Shown: positions 1-8,467 of the stretch, in pieces
How positions within the stretch are numbered: the stretch's first letter is position 1
Layout: each line of letters begins with the position of its first letter
Source of the DNA: Rathayibacter sp. SD072
GTDB taxonomy: Bacteria; Actinomycetota; Actinomycetes; Actinomycetales; Microbacteriaceae
NCBI RefSeq assembly: GCF_017355185.1
Contig: NZ_JADILJ010000004.1
Span: 62,001 to 126,000 of the forward strand
Reading direction: 5' to 3'
Length of the DNA: 64,000 nt
Position numbers and translations under genes: made by a program
The notes under the pieces: generated by a model
The model's input: the letters and a program-made list of their open reading frames with translations, nothing else
What the model was told of the DNA's origin: nothing
Database searches by the model: none

Positions 1-26
1 AGCGAACGGGGGAGGGCCGTGAGCCC

Positions 27-44
27 AGATCGCGTGCCAGCGAT
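27..44 (-). repeat. Partial inverted copy of the intergenic repeat
   Basis: The 18 bases here are the exact reverse complement of the hairpin-2 core of the repeat copy at 14827-14844 (core ATCGCTGGCACGCGATCT). The flanking bases do not clearly continue the repeat, so this is either a worn copy or an independent occurrence of the hairpin. The element would be in opposite orientation to the three copies further right. Confidence 0.45.
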
Positions 45-103
45 GTCCGCCAGCCCGAAGCACCTTGCTCTCGGAAACGCGCCACCTCGGAGAGCCGTCC
101 GCG

Positions 104-132
104 GTGGAGGAGGCGCTCAGCGCCTCCTCCAC
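104..132. other. Perfect 14-bp inverted repeat upstream of the BMP operon
   Basis: Arms at 104-117 and 119-132 (GTGGAGGAGGCGCT and its reverse complement) are separated by one base. On the plus strand the stem is followed by AAAATC, and no T-run follows on the minus strand either, so it does not look like an intrinsic terminator. It could be the end of an upstream transcript or a regulator-binding palindrome. The rest of 1-265 holds no gene I can support. Confidence 0.55.
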
Positions 133-200
133 AAAATCAACACTGTGTAACGACTTCCGAACGCTGTCCCCGGGAGCCGTGAGTGAATCGTCACATTGGG

Positions 201-206
201 TAACGT
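201..206 (+). promoter_or_regulatory. Weak -10-like hexamer before the BMP lipoprotein gene
   Basis: TAACGT at 201-206 is a TANNNT hexamer about 60 bases before the TTG start at 266. No convincing -35 is visible. A small inverted repeat GTGA-N8-TCAC (179-194) sits just upstream and could be an operator. Confidence 0.25.
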
Positions 207-265
207 GAGCGGATCGACGCCCTGCTGCGCACGACGCTCGGGCCGAATCCTGGAGGACGAATCTC

Positions 266-1351
266 TTGACTATCACCACGCGTAAGGCCGCGTTCGGCGG
301 TCTGGCCGCACTGGGCGTCACCGCGCTTCTCGCCGGCTGCGCCTCCGCTCCCGAGGAGGGCGACTCGGGCGCCGCCGCGGGCAGCGACTTCCTGCCCTGC
401 ATGGTCTCCGACGCCGGAGGCTTCGACGACAAGTCCTTCAACGAGCTCGGCTACACGGGTCTCGTCGAGGCCGCGGACGAGCTGGGCGTCGAGCCCATCG
501 ACGTGACCTCGGAGTCCGAGACGGACTACGCCCCGAACCTGACGAGCCTCGTCGACCAGGGCTGCAACCTGATCATCACCGTCGGCTTCGCTCTCGCGGA
601 TGCGACCAAGGCCGCGGCCGAGGCGAACACCGACATCGACTTCGCGATCATCGACGACGCCTCGATCGATCTCGAGAACGTCAAGCCGATCACGTTCGAC
701 ACGTCGCAGTCCGCGTTCCTCGCGGGCTACGCTGCCGCGTCGTACTCGAAGACCGGTGTCGTCGGCACGTACGGCGGACAGCCGTACCCGACCGTCACGA
801 TCTTCATGGACGGCTACGCCGACGGCGTCGCGTACTACAACGAGCAGAAGGGCGCCGATGTGAAGGTCGTCGGCTGGGACGTCGCGTCGCAGAACGGCTC
901 CTTCACCGGCGGCTTCGCGCCGGGCGTCGAGGCCAAGTCGGCCGCTCAGTCGCTGATCGACCAGAACGCGGACGTCATCCTCCCCGTCGGCGGTCCGATC
1001 TTCCAGTCCGCGATCGAGGCCATCCGCGACTCCGGCAAGGAGATCGCGATGGTCGGTGTCGACGCCGACCTGTACGAGACGTACCCGGACGGCGGCGACC
1101 TCTACCTGACGTCGATCCTCAAGGGCATCAAGGAGGGCACGTCCGACGTGACCGCTTCGGCCGGCGCCGGCGAGTTCGACGCCACGCCGTACGTCGGCAC
1201 GCTGGAGAACGACGGAGTGGGCATCGCCCCGTTCCACGACTTCGAGTCGAAGGTCTCGCCCGACCTGCAGGGCGAGCTGGACGCGATCACCGAGGGCATC
1301 ATCGACGGATCGATCACCGTCGAGTCGCCGTCGGCGCCCGCCGCCTCCTAG
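266..1351 (+). CDS. BMP-family nucleoside-binding lipoprotein (ABC importer)
   Basis: This 361-residue protein looks like the substrate-binding lipoprotein of a BMP/Med-type ABC importer, a family that mostly binds nucleosides outside the membrane. The N-terminus is a lipoprotein signal: positive charges, a hydrophobic run and the lipobox LAGC ending near residue 25. The mature part starts with the family-typical SDAGGFDDKSFNELGYTG segment. The start is TTG at 266, chosen because GGAGGA lies at 253-258 and no other start fits the signal peptide. An ATPase and two permeases follow, separated from this gene by a strong terminator, so the binding protein can be made in excess. Neighbouring nucleoside enzymes support nucleosides as the ligand; the exact ligand is inferred. 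Confidence 0.93.
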   Translation: MTITTRKAAFGGLAALGVTALLAGCASAPEEGDSGAAAGSDFLPCMVSDAGGFDDKSFNELGYTGLVEAADELGVEPIDVTSESETDYAPNLTSLVDQGCNLIITVGFALADATKAAAEANTDIDFAIIDDASIDLENVKPITFDTSQSAFLAGYAAASYSKTGVVGTYGGQPYPTVTIFMDGYADGVAYYNEQKGADVKVVGWDVASQNGSFTGGFAPGVEAKSAAQSLIDQNADVILPVGGPIFQSAIEAIRDSGKEIAMVGVDADLYETYPDGGDLYLTSILKGIKEGTSDVTASAGAGEFDATPYVGTLENDGVGIAPFHDFESKVSPDLQGELDAITEGIIDGSITVESPSAPAAS

Positions 1352-1360
1352 TCGACGGGA

Positions 1361-1410
1361 AGAGGCCGGCCGGCCCCGGGAGTCCTCCCGGAGCCGGCCG
1401 GCCTCTTTTC
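1361..1410 (+). terminator. Strong intrinsic terminator after the lipoprotein gene
   Basis: A perfect 14-bp stem (1361-1374 with 1393-1406, AGAGGCCGGCCGGC) plus an inner CCGGGAG/CTCCCGG pairing is followed by a TTTT tail. It begins 10 bases after the stop codon. It should separate most lipoprotein transcripts from the downstream transport genes. Confidence 0.88.
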
Positions 1411-1514
1411 TCTGCCGCTGGGTGATCCCCCGCGGGCACCGCCGGCGCGGCACGCGTCCTCCCTGTCGCTGATCGTCCTCGAGCCCCGCCGACGTCGGGA
1501 GCCTCGCTGAAAGT

Positions 1515-1520
1515 TAGATT
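1515..1520 (+). promoter_or_regulatory. -10 element, leaderless start of the nucleoside ABC ATPase
   Basis: TAGATT at 1515-1520 is followed by 6 bases and then the ATG at 1527. No Shine-Dalgarno sequence lies between. This spacing fits transcription starting on the start codon. It gives the ATPase-permease genes their own promoter after the terminator at 1361-1410. Confidence 0.55.
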
Positions 1521-1526
1521 GGTTCC

Positions 1527-3047
1527 ATGAAGCTCGAACTGCGGGGCATCACGAAGCGCTTCGGCGCCCTCGTGGCCAACGACCACATCGATCTCACCGT
1601 CGAACCCGGTGAGATCCACTGCCTCCTGGGCGAGAACGGCGCCGGCAAGTCGACGCTGATGAACGTGCTCTACGGCCTCTACCAGGCCGAGGAGGGCGAG
1701 ATCCTGCTCGACGACGTCGTCCAGCACTTCTCGGGGCCGGGCGACGCCATGAAGGCGGGCATCGGCATGGTGCACCAGCACTTCATGCTGGTGCCGGTCT
1801 TCTCCGTCGCCGAGAACGTGATGCTCGGGCACGAGCAGACGAAGTTCGGCGGCCGCCTCGATCTGGCCGCGGCCCGCACGCGGGTCCGCGAGATCTCGGA
1901 CCGCTTCGGCTTCGACGTCGATCCCGATGCGATCGTCGAGGATCTGCCCGTCGGCGTCCAGCAGCGCGTCGAGATCATCAAGGCGCTCTCGCGCGATGCC
2001 CGGGTCCTCGTGTTCGACGAGCCGACCGCGGTGCTCACCCCGCAGGAGACCGACGAGCTGATCGCGATCATGCGCCAGCTGCGCGCCGCCGGTACCGCCA
2101 TCGTCTTCATCACCCACAAGCTGCGCGAGGTGCGCGAGGTCGGCGACCGCATCACGGTCATCCGCCTCGGCAAGGTCGTCGGCGAGGCCTCGCCCACCGC
2201 GAGCAACGCCGAGCTGGCCTCGCTGATGGTGGGCCGCGCCGTCGAGCTGACCGTGCAGAAGGAGCCGGCCCGCGCCGGCGACGAGGCGCTGGTCGTCAGC
2301 GGCCTCACGGTCCGCGACGCGAACGGGCAGGCCGTCGTCGACGACGTCTCGTTCGAGGTCCGCCGCGGCGAGATCCTGGCGATCGCCGGCGTGCAGGGCA
2401 ACGGCCAGACCGAGCTCACCGAGGCGATCATGGGGCTGCAGGAGCGGGTCGAGGGCACCGTGACCCTCGACGGCAAGCGGCTCGACGGGCTCTCCGTGCG
2501 CCGCGTCCTCGACTCCGGTGTCGGCTTCGTGCCCGAGGACCGGACCGAGGACGGCCTGGTGGCCGAGTTCACGATCGCCGAGAACCTGATGCTCGACCGC
2601 AGCGACGGGGGCCCCTTCGTGAAGGGCCTGAACCTCCGGCTCAAGGAGCTCGACCGGTTCGCGGAGGAGCGGGTGCGCGAGTTCGACGTCCGGGCACAGG
2701 GGATCGGAACCCACGTCGGCCGGCTCTCGGGCGGCAACCAGCAGAAGGTCGTCCTCGCCCGCGAGCTCAGCCGCGAACTGCGGCTGTTCATCGCCGCGCA
2801 GCCCACTCGCGGAATCGACGTCGGCTCGATCGAGTTCGTCCACAAGCGCATCGTCGAGACCCGAGACACCGGGGTGCCCGTGATCGTCGTCTCCACCGAG
2901 CTCGATGAAGTGGCCGCGCTGGCCGACCGCATCGCGGTCATGTACAAGGGCGGCATCATCGGGATCGTGCCCGCCGACACCCCCCGCGACGTGCTGGGAC
3001 TCATGATGGCCGGGCAGTCGCCCGCCGAGAAGGGAGCGGCGGCGTGA
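1527..3047 (+). CDS. Nucleoside ABC importer, double ATPase subunit
   Basis: This 506-residue protein powers the importer. It has two ABC domains in one chain, as in sugar and nucleoside importers of this type. The first domain (about 1-240) has Walker [10 protein letters not shown] near residue 36 and the segment [13 protein letters not shown]. The second (about 255-500) has the family's weakened P-loop GVQGNGQTE, signature LSGGNQQK and AAQPTRGID in place of a DEPTRG motif. Such asymmetry is usual in this family, so it is not a defect. It overlaps the first permease by GTGA. The partner lipoprotein lies upstream and two permeases lie downstream. Confidence 0.93.
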   Translation: MKLELRGITKRFGALVANDHIDLTVEPGEIHCLLGENGAGKSTLMNVLYGLYQAEEGEILLDDVVQHFSGPGDAMKAGIGMVHQHFMLVPVFSVAENVMLGHEQTKFGGRLDLAAARTRVREISDRFGFDVDPDAIVEDLPVGVQQRVEIIKALSRDARVLVFDEPTAVLTPQETDELIAIMRQLRAAGTAIVFITHKLREVREVGDRITVIRLGKVVGEASPTASNAELASLMVGRAVELTVQKEPARAGDEALVVSGLTVRDANGQAVVDDVSFEVRRGEILAIAGVQGNGQTELTEAIMGLQERVEGTVTLDGKRLDGLSVRRVLDSGVGFVPEDRTEDGLVAEFTIAENLMLDRSDGGPFVKGLNLRLKELDRFAEERVREFDVRAQGIGTHVGRLSGGNQQKVVLARELSRELRLFIAAQPTRGIDVGSIEFVHKRIVETRDTGVPVIVVSTELDEVAALADRIAVMYKGGIIGIVPADTPRDVLGLMMAGQSPAEKGAAA

Positions 3048-4354
3048 GCGACGCGCAACTGCCCGCGGTCGACCCCGACGCGGAGACCGAGAAGTCCACC
3101 GGCCTCGAGCCCGGCCAGAAGCCGGGTCAGGAGGCGCGCCCCGGCGCCGTCGAGAGCGGCGCGTCCCGCGTGCTCCGCGAGATCCTCTCGGGCACCGCTC
3201 TCATGTCGGTGCTCGCCGTGCTGCTCTCGCTGATCGCGGGCGGCGTGCTGATCGCGGCGACGGACCCCGACGTCCAGGAGGCGTCCGGCTACTTCTTCGC
3301 CCGTCCGGTCGACACCCTGCAGGCGATCTGGCAGTCGGTCGCCGGGGCGTACTCCTCCCTCTTCCAGGGTTCCGTCTACAACTTCCGGCGCGAGGGCTTC
3401 GCCAACGGCATCAAGCCGCTGACCGACACGCTCGCCTTCGCGACTCCGCTCATCGCGGGCGGCCTCGGGGTCGCCCTCGCCTTCCGCGTCGGCCTCTTCA
3501 ACATCGGCGGCCGCGGGCAGATGCTGATCGCCGCGGCGTGCGCGGGCTGGGTCGGCTTCTCGTTCGACCTGCCGTGGGGCGTGCACCTCGTCGTCGCGCT
3601 CGCAGCGGGCATCCTCGGAGGCGCTCTCTGGGGCGGACTCGTGGGCCTGCTGAAGGCCCGCACCGGCGCCCACGAGGTGATCCTCACGATCATGCTCAAC
3701 TACGTCGCGTTCTACCTGATCTCGTACCTGCTGCGCACCCCGGGCGCCCTCCAGGCTCCGGGCTCGAACAACCCCAAGACCCCTGCGATGAAGGAGACGG
3801 CGGTGTTCCCGTCGCTGCTCGGGCCGAGCTACTCCCTGACCCTCGGGTTCGTGTTCGCGATCCTCGCGACCGTCTTCGTGTGGTGGCTGCTCAACCGCTC
3901 GAGCATCGGCTTCAAGTTCCGGGCGGTGGGCGAGAACCCGCACGCGGCTCGGGTGGCGGGCATCGACGTCAAGAACAGCTACGTGTACGCGATGCTCCTC
4001 TCCGGCGGCCTGCTCGGCCTCGCGGGCAGTGCCCAGGTGATGGGCACGGTCACGACGGGCTTCACCTCCGGGATCGACGCCGGCATCGGGTTCGACGCGA
4101 TCACGGTGGCGCTCCTCGGGCGCTCGCGGCCGTGGGGCGTCTTCTTCGCCGGCATCCTGTTCGGCGCCTTCAAGGCCGGCGGCTACTCGATGCAGGCGGC
4201 GCAGGGGGTCCCGATCGACGTGGTCCTCGTCGTCCAGTCGCTGATCGTCCTCTTCATCGCCGCCCCGCCGCTGGTGCGCGCGATCTTCCGCCTGCCCACT
4301 CCCGGGGCCGCCCCGAGACCCCGCACGCGCCGAGCCTCGGAGGTCTCCGCATGA
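3044..4354 (+). CDS. Nucleoside ABC importer permease 1
   Basis: A 436-residue inner-membrane permease of the branched-chain amino acid/ribose permease superfamily. An unusually long, charged, cytoplasmic N-terminal tail (about residues 1-50, rich in Glu, Pro and Gly) precedes the first membrane segment, and about ten hydrophobic segments follow. The family stretch [14 protein letters not shown] lies near residue 150, and a late cytoplasmic loop carries [16 protein letters not shown]. The GTG start at 3044 overlaps the ATPase stop; the end overlaps the next permease by ATGA. It should pair with the second permease to form the channel. Confidence 0.92.
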   Translation: MSDAQLPAVDPDAETEKSTGLEPGQKPGQEARPGAVESGASRVLREILSGTALMSVLAVLLSLIAGGVLIAATDPDVQEASGYFFARPVDTLQAIWQSVAGAYSSLFQGSVYNFRREGFANGIKPLTDTLAFATPLIAGGLGVALAFRVGLFNIGGRGQMLIAAACAGWVGFSFDLPWGVHLVVALAAGILGGALWGGLVGLLKARTGAHEVILTIMLNYVAFYLISYLLRTPGALQAPGSNNPKTPAMKETAVFPSLLGPSYSLTLGFVFAILATVFVWWLLNRSSIGFKFRAVGENPHAARVAGIDVKNSYVYAMLLSGGLLGLAGSAQVMGTVTTGFTSGIDAGIGFDAITVALLGRSRPWGVFFAGILFGAFKAGGYSMQAAQGVPIDVVLVVQSLIVLFIAAPPLVRAIFRLPTPGAAPRPRTRRASEVSA

Positions 4355-5625
4355 CCGGCCTCGCTACCACAGCCCACGTCGACGCCTCGCGCGTGCCCGT
4401 GCGCAGCTGGAAGGCGCCGATCGCGTTCGGGGTCTTCTCCCTCCTCGCGATCGTCCTCTTCGTCGTCGCGGGGCGCGACGGCACGAGCTCGTTCCGCCTC
4501 GCAGCGGGCGGCGACTTCTTCGCCCTGCCCGATCTCCCCTTCCCGACCCGGGCGACCGGCGTCGTCGTGGCCGTCGCCACTGTCGCGCTCACCGTGCTCG
4601 CCGCGATGACGGCCCGTGCGGCGCGGCGCATCCCGCTGTGGTTCTCGACGGTGTTCGCGCTCGTCTTCCTGCTCGGCTTCCTCGTCTGGGCCTCGGCCGG
4701 AGCGACCCTGCCCGTCTCGGGACTGCTGCTCGGCACCGTCGGCCTCGCCACTCCGCTGATCTTCGGATCCCTCGGCGGCGTCATCTCGGAGCGCGTCGGC
4801 GTCGTCAACGTCGCGATCGAGGGGCAGCTCCTCGCGGGCGCGTTCACGGCCGCGGTCGTCGCGTCGATCACGCGTCAGCCGATCCTGGGCCTGGTCGCGG
4901 CGATGCTGGCGAGCGTGCTCGTCTCGTTCGTGCTCGCGGCCTTCGCGATCAAGTACGTCGTCGACCAGGTCATCGTGGGAGTGGTCCTGAACGTCCTCGT
5001 GACGGGTCTGACGAGCTTCCTCTACTCGCAGGTCCTCACCTCCGACGCCGAGACCTTCAACTCGCCGGTGCAGTTCGAGACCCTGCCGATCCCGGTGCTC
5101 AGCCAGATCCCGGTGATCGGCGCGGTGCTCTTCAAGCAGTCCGTGATCGTCTACCTGATGTACGTCGCCATCGCCGCCGTCTGGTGGGGGCTGTTCAAGA
5201 CGAAGTGGGGACTGCGCCTGCGCGCGGTCGGCGAGCACCCGCAGGCGGCCGACACGGTCGGCATCGACGTGGCGCGCACCCGCTTCTGGAACGTGTCCCT
5301 CGCGGGAGCGATCGCGGGTATCGGCGGCGCGTACTACACGCTCGACGCCGTCGGGGCCTTCGGCAAGGAGATGACGGCGGGTGCGGGCTTCATCGCCCTG
5401 GCCGCGGTGATCTTCGGCCGGTGGGACCCGATCAAGGCCACGCTCGCGTCCCTCCTGTTCGGCTTCGCGACGAACCTGCAGAACGTGCTCGGCGTGATCG
5501 GCTCGCCCGTTCCGAGCGAGTTCATGCTGATGCTCCCGTACCTGGTCACGATCTTCGCCGTGGCGGGTCTCGTCGGCCAGTCCCGCGGACCGGCGGCCGC
5601 CGGCAAGCCGTACCTGAAGTCCTGA
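4351..5625 (+). CDS. Nucleoside ABC importer permease 2
   Basis: A 424-residue permease that should pair with the upstream one. Hydrophobic segments begin near residue 25. The segment ERVGVVNVAIEGQLLAGA near residue 150 and the loop LRAVGEHPQAADTVGIDV near residue 290 are characteristic of this permease family. I chose the ATG at 4351 because it overlaps the previous stop by ATGA; reading further upstream in this frame gives only arginine- and proline-rich shadow sequence. The cytidine deaminase gene follows 10 bases later in the same operon, tying import to pyrimidine salvage. Confidence 0.92.
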   Translation: MTGLATTAHVDASRVPVRSWKAPIAFGVFSLLAIVLFVVAGRDGTSSFRLAAGGDFFALPDLPFPTRATGVVVAVATVALTVLAAMTARAARRIPLWFSTVFALVFLLGFLVWASAGATLPVSGLLLGTVGLATPLIFGSLGGVISERVGVVNVAIEGQLLAGAFTAAVVASITRQPILGLVAAMLASVLVSFVLAAFAIKYVVDQVIVGVVLNVLVTGLTSFLYSQVLTSDAETFNSPVQFETLPIPVLSQIPVIGAVLFKQSVIVYLMYVAIAAVWWGLFKTKWGLRLRAVGEHPQAADTVGIDVARTRFWNVSLAGAIAGIGGAYYTLDAVGAFGKEMTAGAGFIALAAVIFGRWDPIKATLASLLFGFATNLQNVLGVIGSPVPSEFMLMLPYLVTIFAVAGLVGQSRGPAAAGKPYLKS

Positions 5626-5635
5626 GAGGGGTCCC

Positions 5636-6040
5636 GTGACCGACATCGACTGGGAGGCGCTGCGCGCCGCCGCGAACGACGCCATGGGCCGCGCCTACGC
5701 CCCGTACTCGAACTTCCCGGTCGGAGCGGCGGCCCTCGTCGACGACGGCCGGATCGTCTCCGGCTGCAACGTCGAGAACGCCTCGTACGGCATCGGCCTC
5801 TGCGCCGAGTGCGCGCTGGTCTCGTCCCTGCACATGACCGGCGGCGGCAAGCTCGTCGCCTTCACGTGCGTCGACGGCAACGGTGCGACGCTCATGCCCT
5901 GCGGCCGCTGCCGTCAGCTCCTGTTCGAGCACTCCGCGGAGGGGATGGTCCTCGAGACCGTCTCGGGACTGCGGAGCATCGACGAGGTCATCCCCGACGC
6001 GTTCGGCCCCCGCACCCTCCAGGCCTACGCGGGGGAGTAG
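5636..6040 (+). CDS. cdd: Cytidine deaminase
   Basis: This 134-residue cytosolic enzyme deaminates cytidine and deoxycytidine to uridine and deoxyuridine. It matches the usual small tetrameric form of about 130 residues. Zinc and catalytic residues are visible: C56-A-E58 with the proton-shuttling Glu58, and PCGRC with Cys89 and Cys92. The N-terminal YAPYSNFPVGAAAL segment is typical of the family. The GTG start at 5636 has GAGAGGGG just upstream. It sits between the nucleoside permeases and thymidine phosphorylase, which would take the deaminated product further. Confidence 0.95.
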   Translation: MTDIDWEALRAAANDAMGRAYAPYSNFPVGAAALVDDGRIVSGCNVENASYGIGLCAECALVSSLHMTGGGKLVAFTCVDGNGATLMPCGRCRQLLFEHSAEGMVLETVSGLRSIDEVIPDAFGPRTLQAYAGE

Positions 6041-6086
6041 CGGCGCCACCGCCCCCGCCCGCCCCGCACACGAATCGAGCACCGCC

Positions 6087-7394
6087 ATGACCGGCTCCAC
6101 TCCCGTCGAGGCCTTCGACGCCGTCGACATCATCCGCACCAAGCGCGACAGGGGCTCCCTGTCGACCGCGCAGATCGACTGGCTGATCGACGCGTACACC
6201 CGCGGCTACGTCGCCGACGAGCAGATGGCCGCCTTCGCGATGGCCGTCCTGCTGAACGGGATGGGGCGGGACGAGATCCGCGACCTGACTCTGGCGATGA
6301 TCGCGAGCGGCGAGCGGATGCACTTCGACGGGCTGGGCAAGAGGACGGTCGACAAGCACTCGACCGGGGGAGTCGGCGACAAGATCACGCTGCCCCTGAT
6401 GCCGCTCGTCGCGTCGTTCGGCGTCGCGGTGCCGCAGCTGTCCGGTCGAGGACTCGGCCACACCGGCGGGACCCTCGACAAGCTGGAGTCGATCCCCGGC
6501 TGGCGCGCCGAGCTGGGCAACGACGAGATGTTCGAGCAGCTGCGCACTGTCGGCGGAGTGGTCTGCGCCGCCGGCTCGGGACTCGCGCCGGCCGACAAGA
6601 AGCTCTACGCCCTGCGCGATATCACGGGGACGGTGGAGGCGATCCCGCTGATCGCCTCGTCGATCATGTCGAAGAAGATCGCGGAGGGGACCGATGCGCT
6701 GGTGCTCGACGTCAAGTTCGGCTCCGGCGCCTTCATGGTCGACATCGAGCGCTCGCGCGAGCTGGCGCGCGCCATGGTCGACCTCGGGAACGACGCGGGG
6801 GTGCGCACCACGGCCCTGCTCACGAACATGAACGTGCCGCTCGGGCTCGCCATCGGCAACGCCAACGAGGTCCGGGAGTCGGTCGAGGTCCTCGCCGGCG
6901 GCGGCCCCGCCGATGTGCGGGAGCTCACGCTCGCCCTCGCCCGCGAGATGCTCGCGCTGGCGGGACTGCCGGACGCCGATGTCGAGCGGGCGCTCGACGG
7001 CGGCGCGGCGATGGACACCTGGAACGCGGTGATCCGCGCCCAGGGCGGCGATCCGACGGCCGCGCTGCCCGTCGCCCGCGAGACCCACGTCGTCCGCGCG
7101 GAGCGCGACGGAGTGCTGGTGGAGCAGCGGGCGCTGCCGTTCGGCATCGCGGCCTGGCGCCTCGGAGCGGGCCGCGCCCGCCAGCAGGACGCCGTGCAGC
7201 ACGCGGCGGGCATCGACCTGCACGCCAAGCCGGGCGACCCGGTGCGCGCGGGGGAGCCGCTGCTCACCCTCTCGGCCGATGAGCCCGCGCGGTTCGAGCG
7301 TGCTCTCGCCGCGCTCGAGGGCGCCTACCGCATCGGCGACGAGGGCGAGGCCGTCCTCGACGGCGGACCGCTCGTGGCGGAGCGCATCGCCTGA
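6087..7394 (+). CDS. deoA: Thymidine (pyrimidine-nucleoside) phosphorylase
   Basis: This 435-residue cytosolic enzyme splits thymidine, deoxyuridine or uridine with phosphate to the base and (deoxy)ribose 1-phosphate. Length fits the family. KHSTGGVGDK at residues 90-99 is the phosphate-binding loop, and SGRGLGHTGGTLDKLE at 119-134 is the family signature. A C-terminal domain (about 340-435) carries the usual GRARQQDAVQHAAGI segment. The ATG at 6087 was chosen from homologous length. It follows cytidine deaminase by 46 bases and probably shares its transcript. Confidence 0.94.
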   Translation: MTGSTPVEAFDAVDIIRTKRDRGSLSTAQIDWLIDAYTRGYVADEQMAAFAMAVLLNGMGRDEIRDLTLAMIASGERMHFDGLGKRTVDKHSTGGVGDKITLPLMPLVASFGVAVPQLSGRGLGHTGGTLDKLESIPGWRAELGNDEMFEQLRTVGGVVCAAGSGLAPADKKLYALRDITGTVEAIPLIASSIMSKKIAEGTDALVLDVKFGSGAFMVDIERSRELARAMVDLGNDAGVRTTALLTNMNVPLGLAIGNANEVRESVEVLAGGGPADVRELTLALAREMLALAGLPDADVERALDGGAAMDTWNAVIRAQGGDPTAALPVARETHVVRAERDGVLVEQRALPFGIAAWRLGAGRARQQDAVQHAAGIDLHAKPGDPVRAGEPLLTLSADEPARFERALAALEGAYRIGDEGEAVLDGGPLVAERIA

Positions 7395-7398
7395 GGCG

Positions 7399-8334
7399 TC
7401 AGAGGCGGGCGACCGCGCCGATCACCAGATCCCAGAAGCGGTCGGAGTCGATCGCCGTCGCCACGGAGGTCCGGCAGCCGGCCGGAGCGGTGGTGCGCAG
7501 ATCGGCGACCGTCATGCCGACGGTGTGCTCGCCGCGCAGCTCCACCGTGAGCGGGGCGCGGCGCACCTCCAGGACCGACGGGTCGATGACGTACGCCACC
7601 GCGACCGGATCGTGCACCGGGGGCGCGTCGAAGCCCTGCGCGTCGCGGTAGCTCGCCGCGAAGAAGTCGAGGAGCCCGACGCAGAAGCGGCCGACCTCGG
7701 AGTCGACGCCGCGGAACCGGGCGACGACGTCCTCCGTCGCGAGTGCCCGGTGCGTGACGTCGAGGCCGACCATGGTCACGTCCCAGCCGGCGCCGAAGAC
7801 GATGTGGGCCGCCTCGGGGTCGGCGAGGATGTTGAACTCCGCGGTCGCTGTCCAGTTGCCGCCCTGCACCCCTCCGCCCATGAGGACGACCTCCCGGACG
7901 AGCTCCGCGAGTCGCGGCTCGCGCCGGACCGCCATCGCGATGTTGGTCAGCGGTCCGGTCGGCACGAGTGTGATCGAGCCCGGGGGTGCTGCCAGGACCT
8001 CCTCGATGATCAGGTCGACCGCGTGGCGGGGATCGAGCGCGGGGCGCCGCTCCGGGAGCGCCGGACCGTCCATGCCGCTCTCGCCGTGGATGTCCGGCGC
8101 GGGCTCGGCGTCGCGCACGAGGGGGCGCTGCATCCCCGCGGCGATCGGGACGCCGGTCAGTCCGGCGATCGCGGCGACCGCGCGAGCGTTGGCGGTCACC
8201 TTCTCCAGCGTCTGATTGCCCGCCACCGTGGTGATCGCGACCAGCTCGATCGCGGGGCTGCCGTGGGCGAGGAGGATCGCCAGCGCGTCGTCGTGGCCGG
8301 GGTCGCAGTCCAGGATGATCCGTCGTCCGCTCAT
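7399..8334 (-). CDS. Ribonucleoside hydrolase (IunH/RihB type)
   Basis: This 311-residue enzyme probably hydrolyses ribonucleosides to base and ribose. The N-terminus carries the calcium-binding D9-C-D-P-G-H-D-D16 motif, and a second metal ligand is expected in the MGGGVQGGNWTATAEFN stretch near residues 155-170. The family length is about 310. Purine or pyrimidine preference cannot be read from the sequence. It is convergent with deoA (4 bases apart) and divergent from adenosine deaminase. A TAGGGT hexamer six bases before the ATG suggests a leaderless mRNA. Confidence 0.92.
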   Translation of the reverse strand: MSGRRIILDCDPGHDDALAILLAHGSPAIELVAITTVAGNQTLEKVTANARAVAAIAGLTGVPIAAGMQRPLVRDAEPAPDIHGESGMDGPALPERRPALDPRHAVDLIIEEVLAAPPGSITLVPTGPLTNIAMAVRREPRLAELVREVVLMGGGVQGGNWTATAEFNILADPEAAHIVFGAGWDVTMVGLDVTHRALATEDVVARFRGVDSEVGRFCVGLLDFFAASYRDAQGFDAPPVHDPVAVAYVIDPSVLEVRRAPLTVELRGEHTVGMTVADLRTTAPAGCRTSVATAIDSDRFWDLVIGAVARL

Positions 8335-8340
8335 CCCCGC

Positions 8341-8346
8341 ACCCTA
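8341..8346 (-). promoter_or_regulatory. -10 element, leaderless start of the nucleoside hydrolase
   Basis: On the minus strand TAGGGT is followed by 6 bases and the ATG ending at 8334. There is no ribosome-binding site. The same hexamer and spacing precede the purine nucleoside phosphorylase gene. Confidence 0.5.
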
Positions 8347-8426
8347 CGCGGCTCCTCCCCAGGCGCGGATCCGTGCCGTCTCCGCGGGGTGGGGAGTGCT
8401 CCCGTCACGGCGTCGGCCCTCGGCAG

Positions 8427-8432
8427 TAGGGT
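8427..8432 (+). promoter_or_regulatory. -10-like element for adenosine deaminase
   Basis: TAGGGT at 8427-8432 lies about 35 bases before the GTG start at 8468. A GAGGAG sequence precedes the start, so this transcript would have a short leader. It forms a divergent pair with the hydrolase promoter. Confidence 0.4.
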
Positions 8433-8467
8433 GGTCCGCGAACCGTCGCCCGACCCCGAGGAGCACC

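Noticed and set aside
179-194. GTGA-N8-TCAC as a CRP-type site
   Set aside because: CRP sites have a six-base spacer in this core; eight bases does not fit, so no regulator is named.
1527-3047. Second ABC domain as a broken ATPase
   Set aside because: A weakened P-loop and AQPTRG are normal in the second half of this importer family.
1679-3943. 754-codon minus-strand open frame opposite the ABC genes
   Set aside because: It is antisense to clear transport genes, has shadow composition rich in Arg, Asp and Glu, and has no domain.
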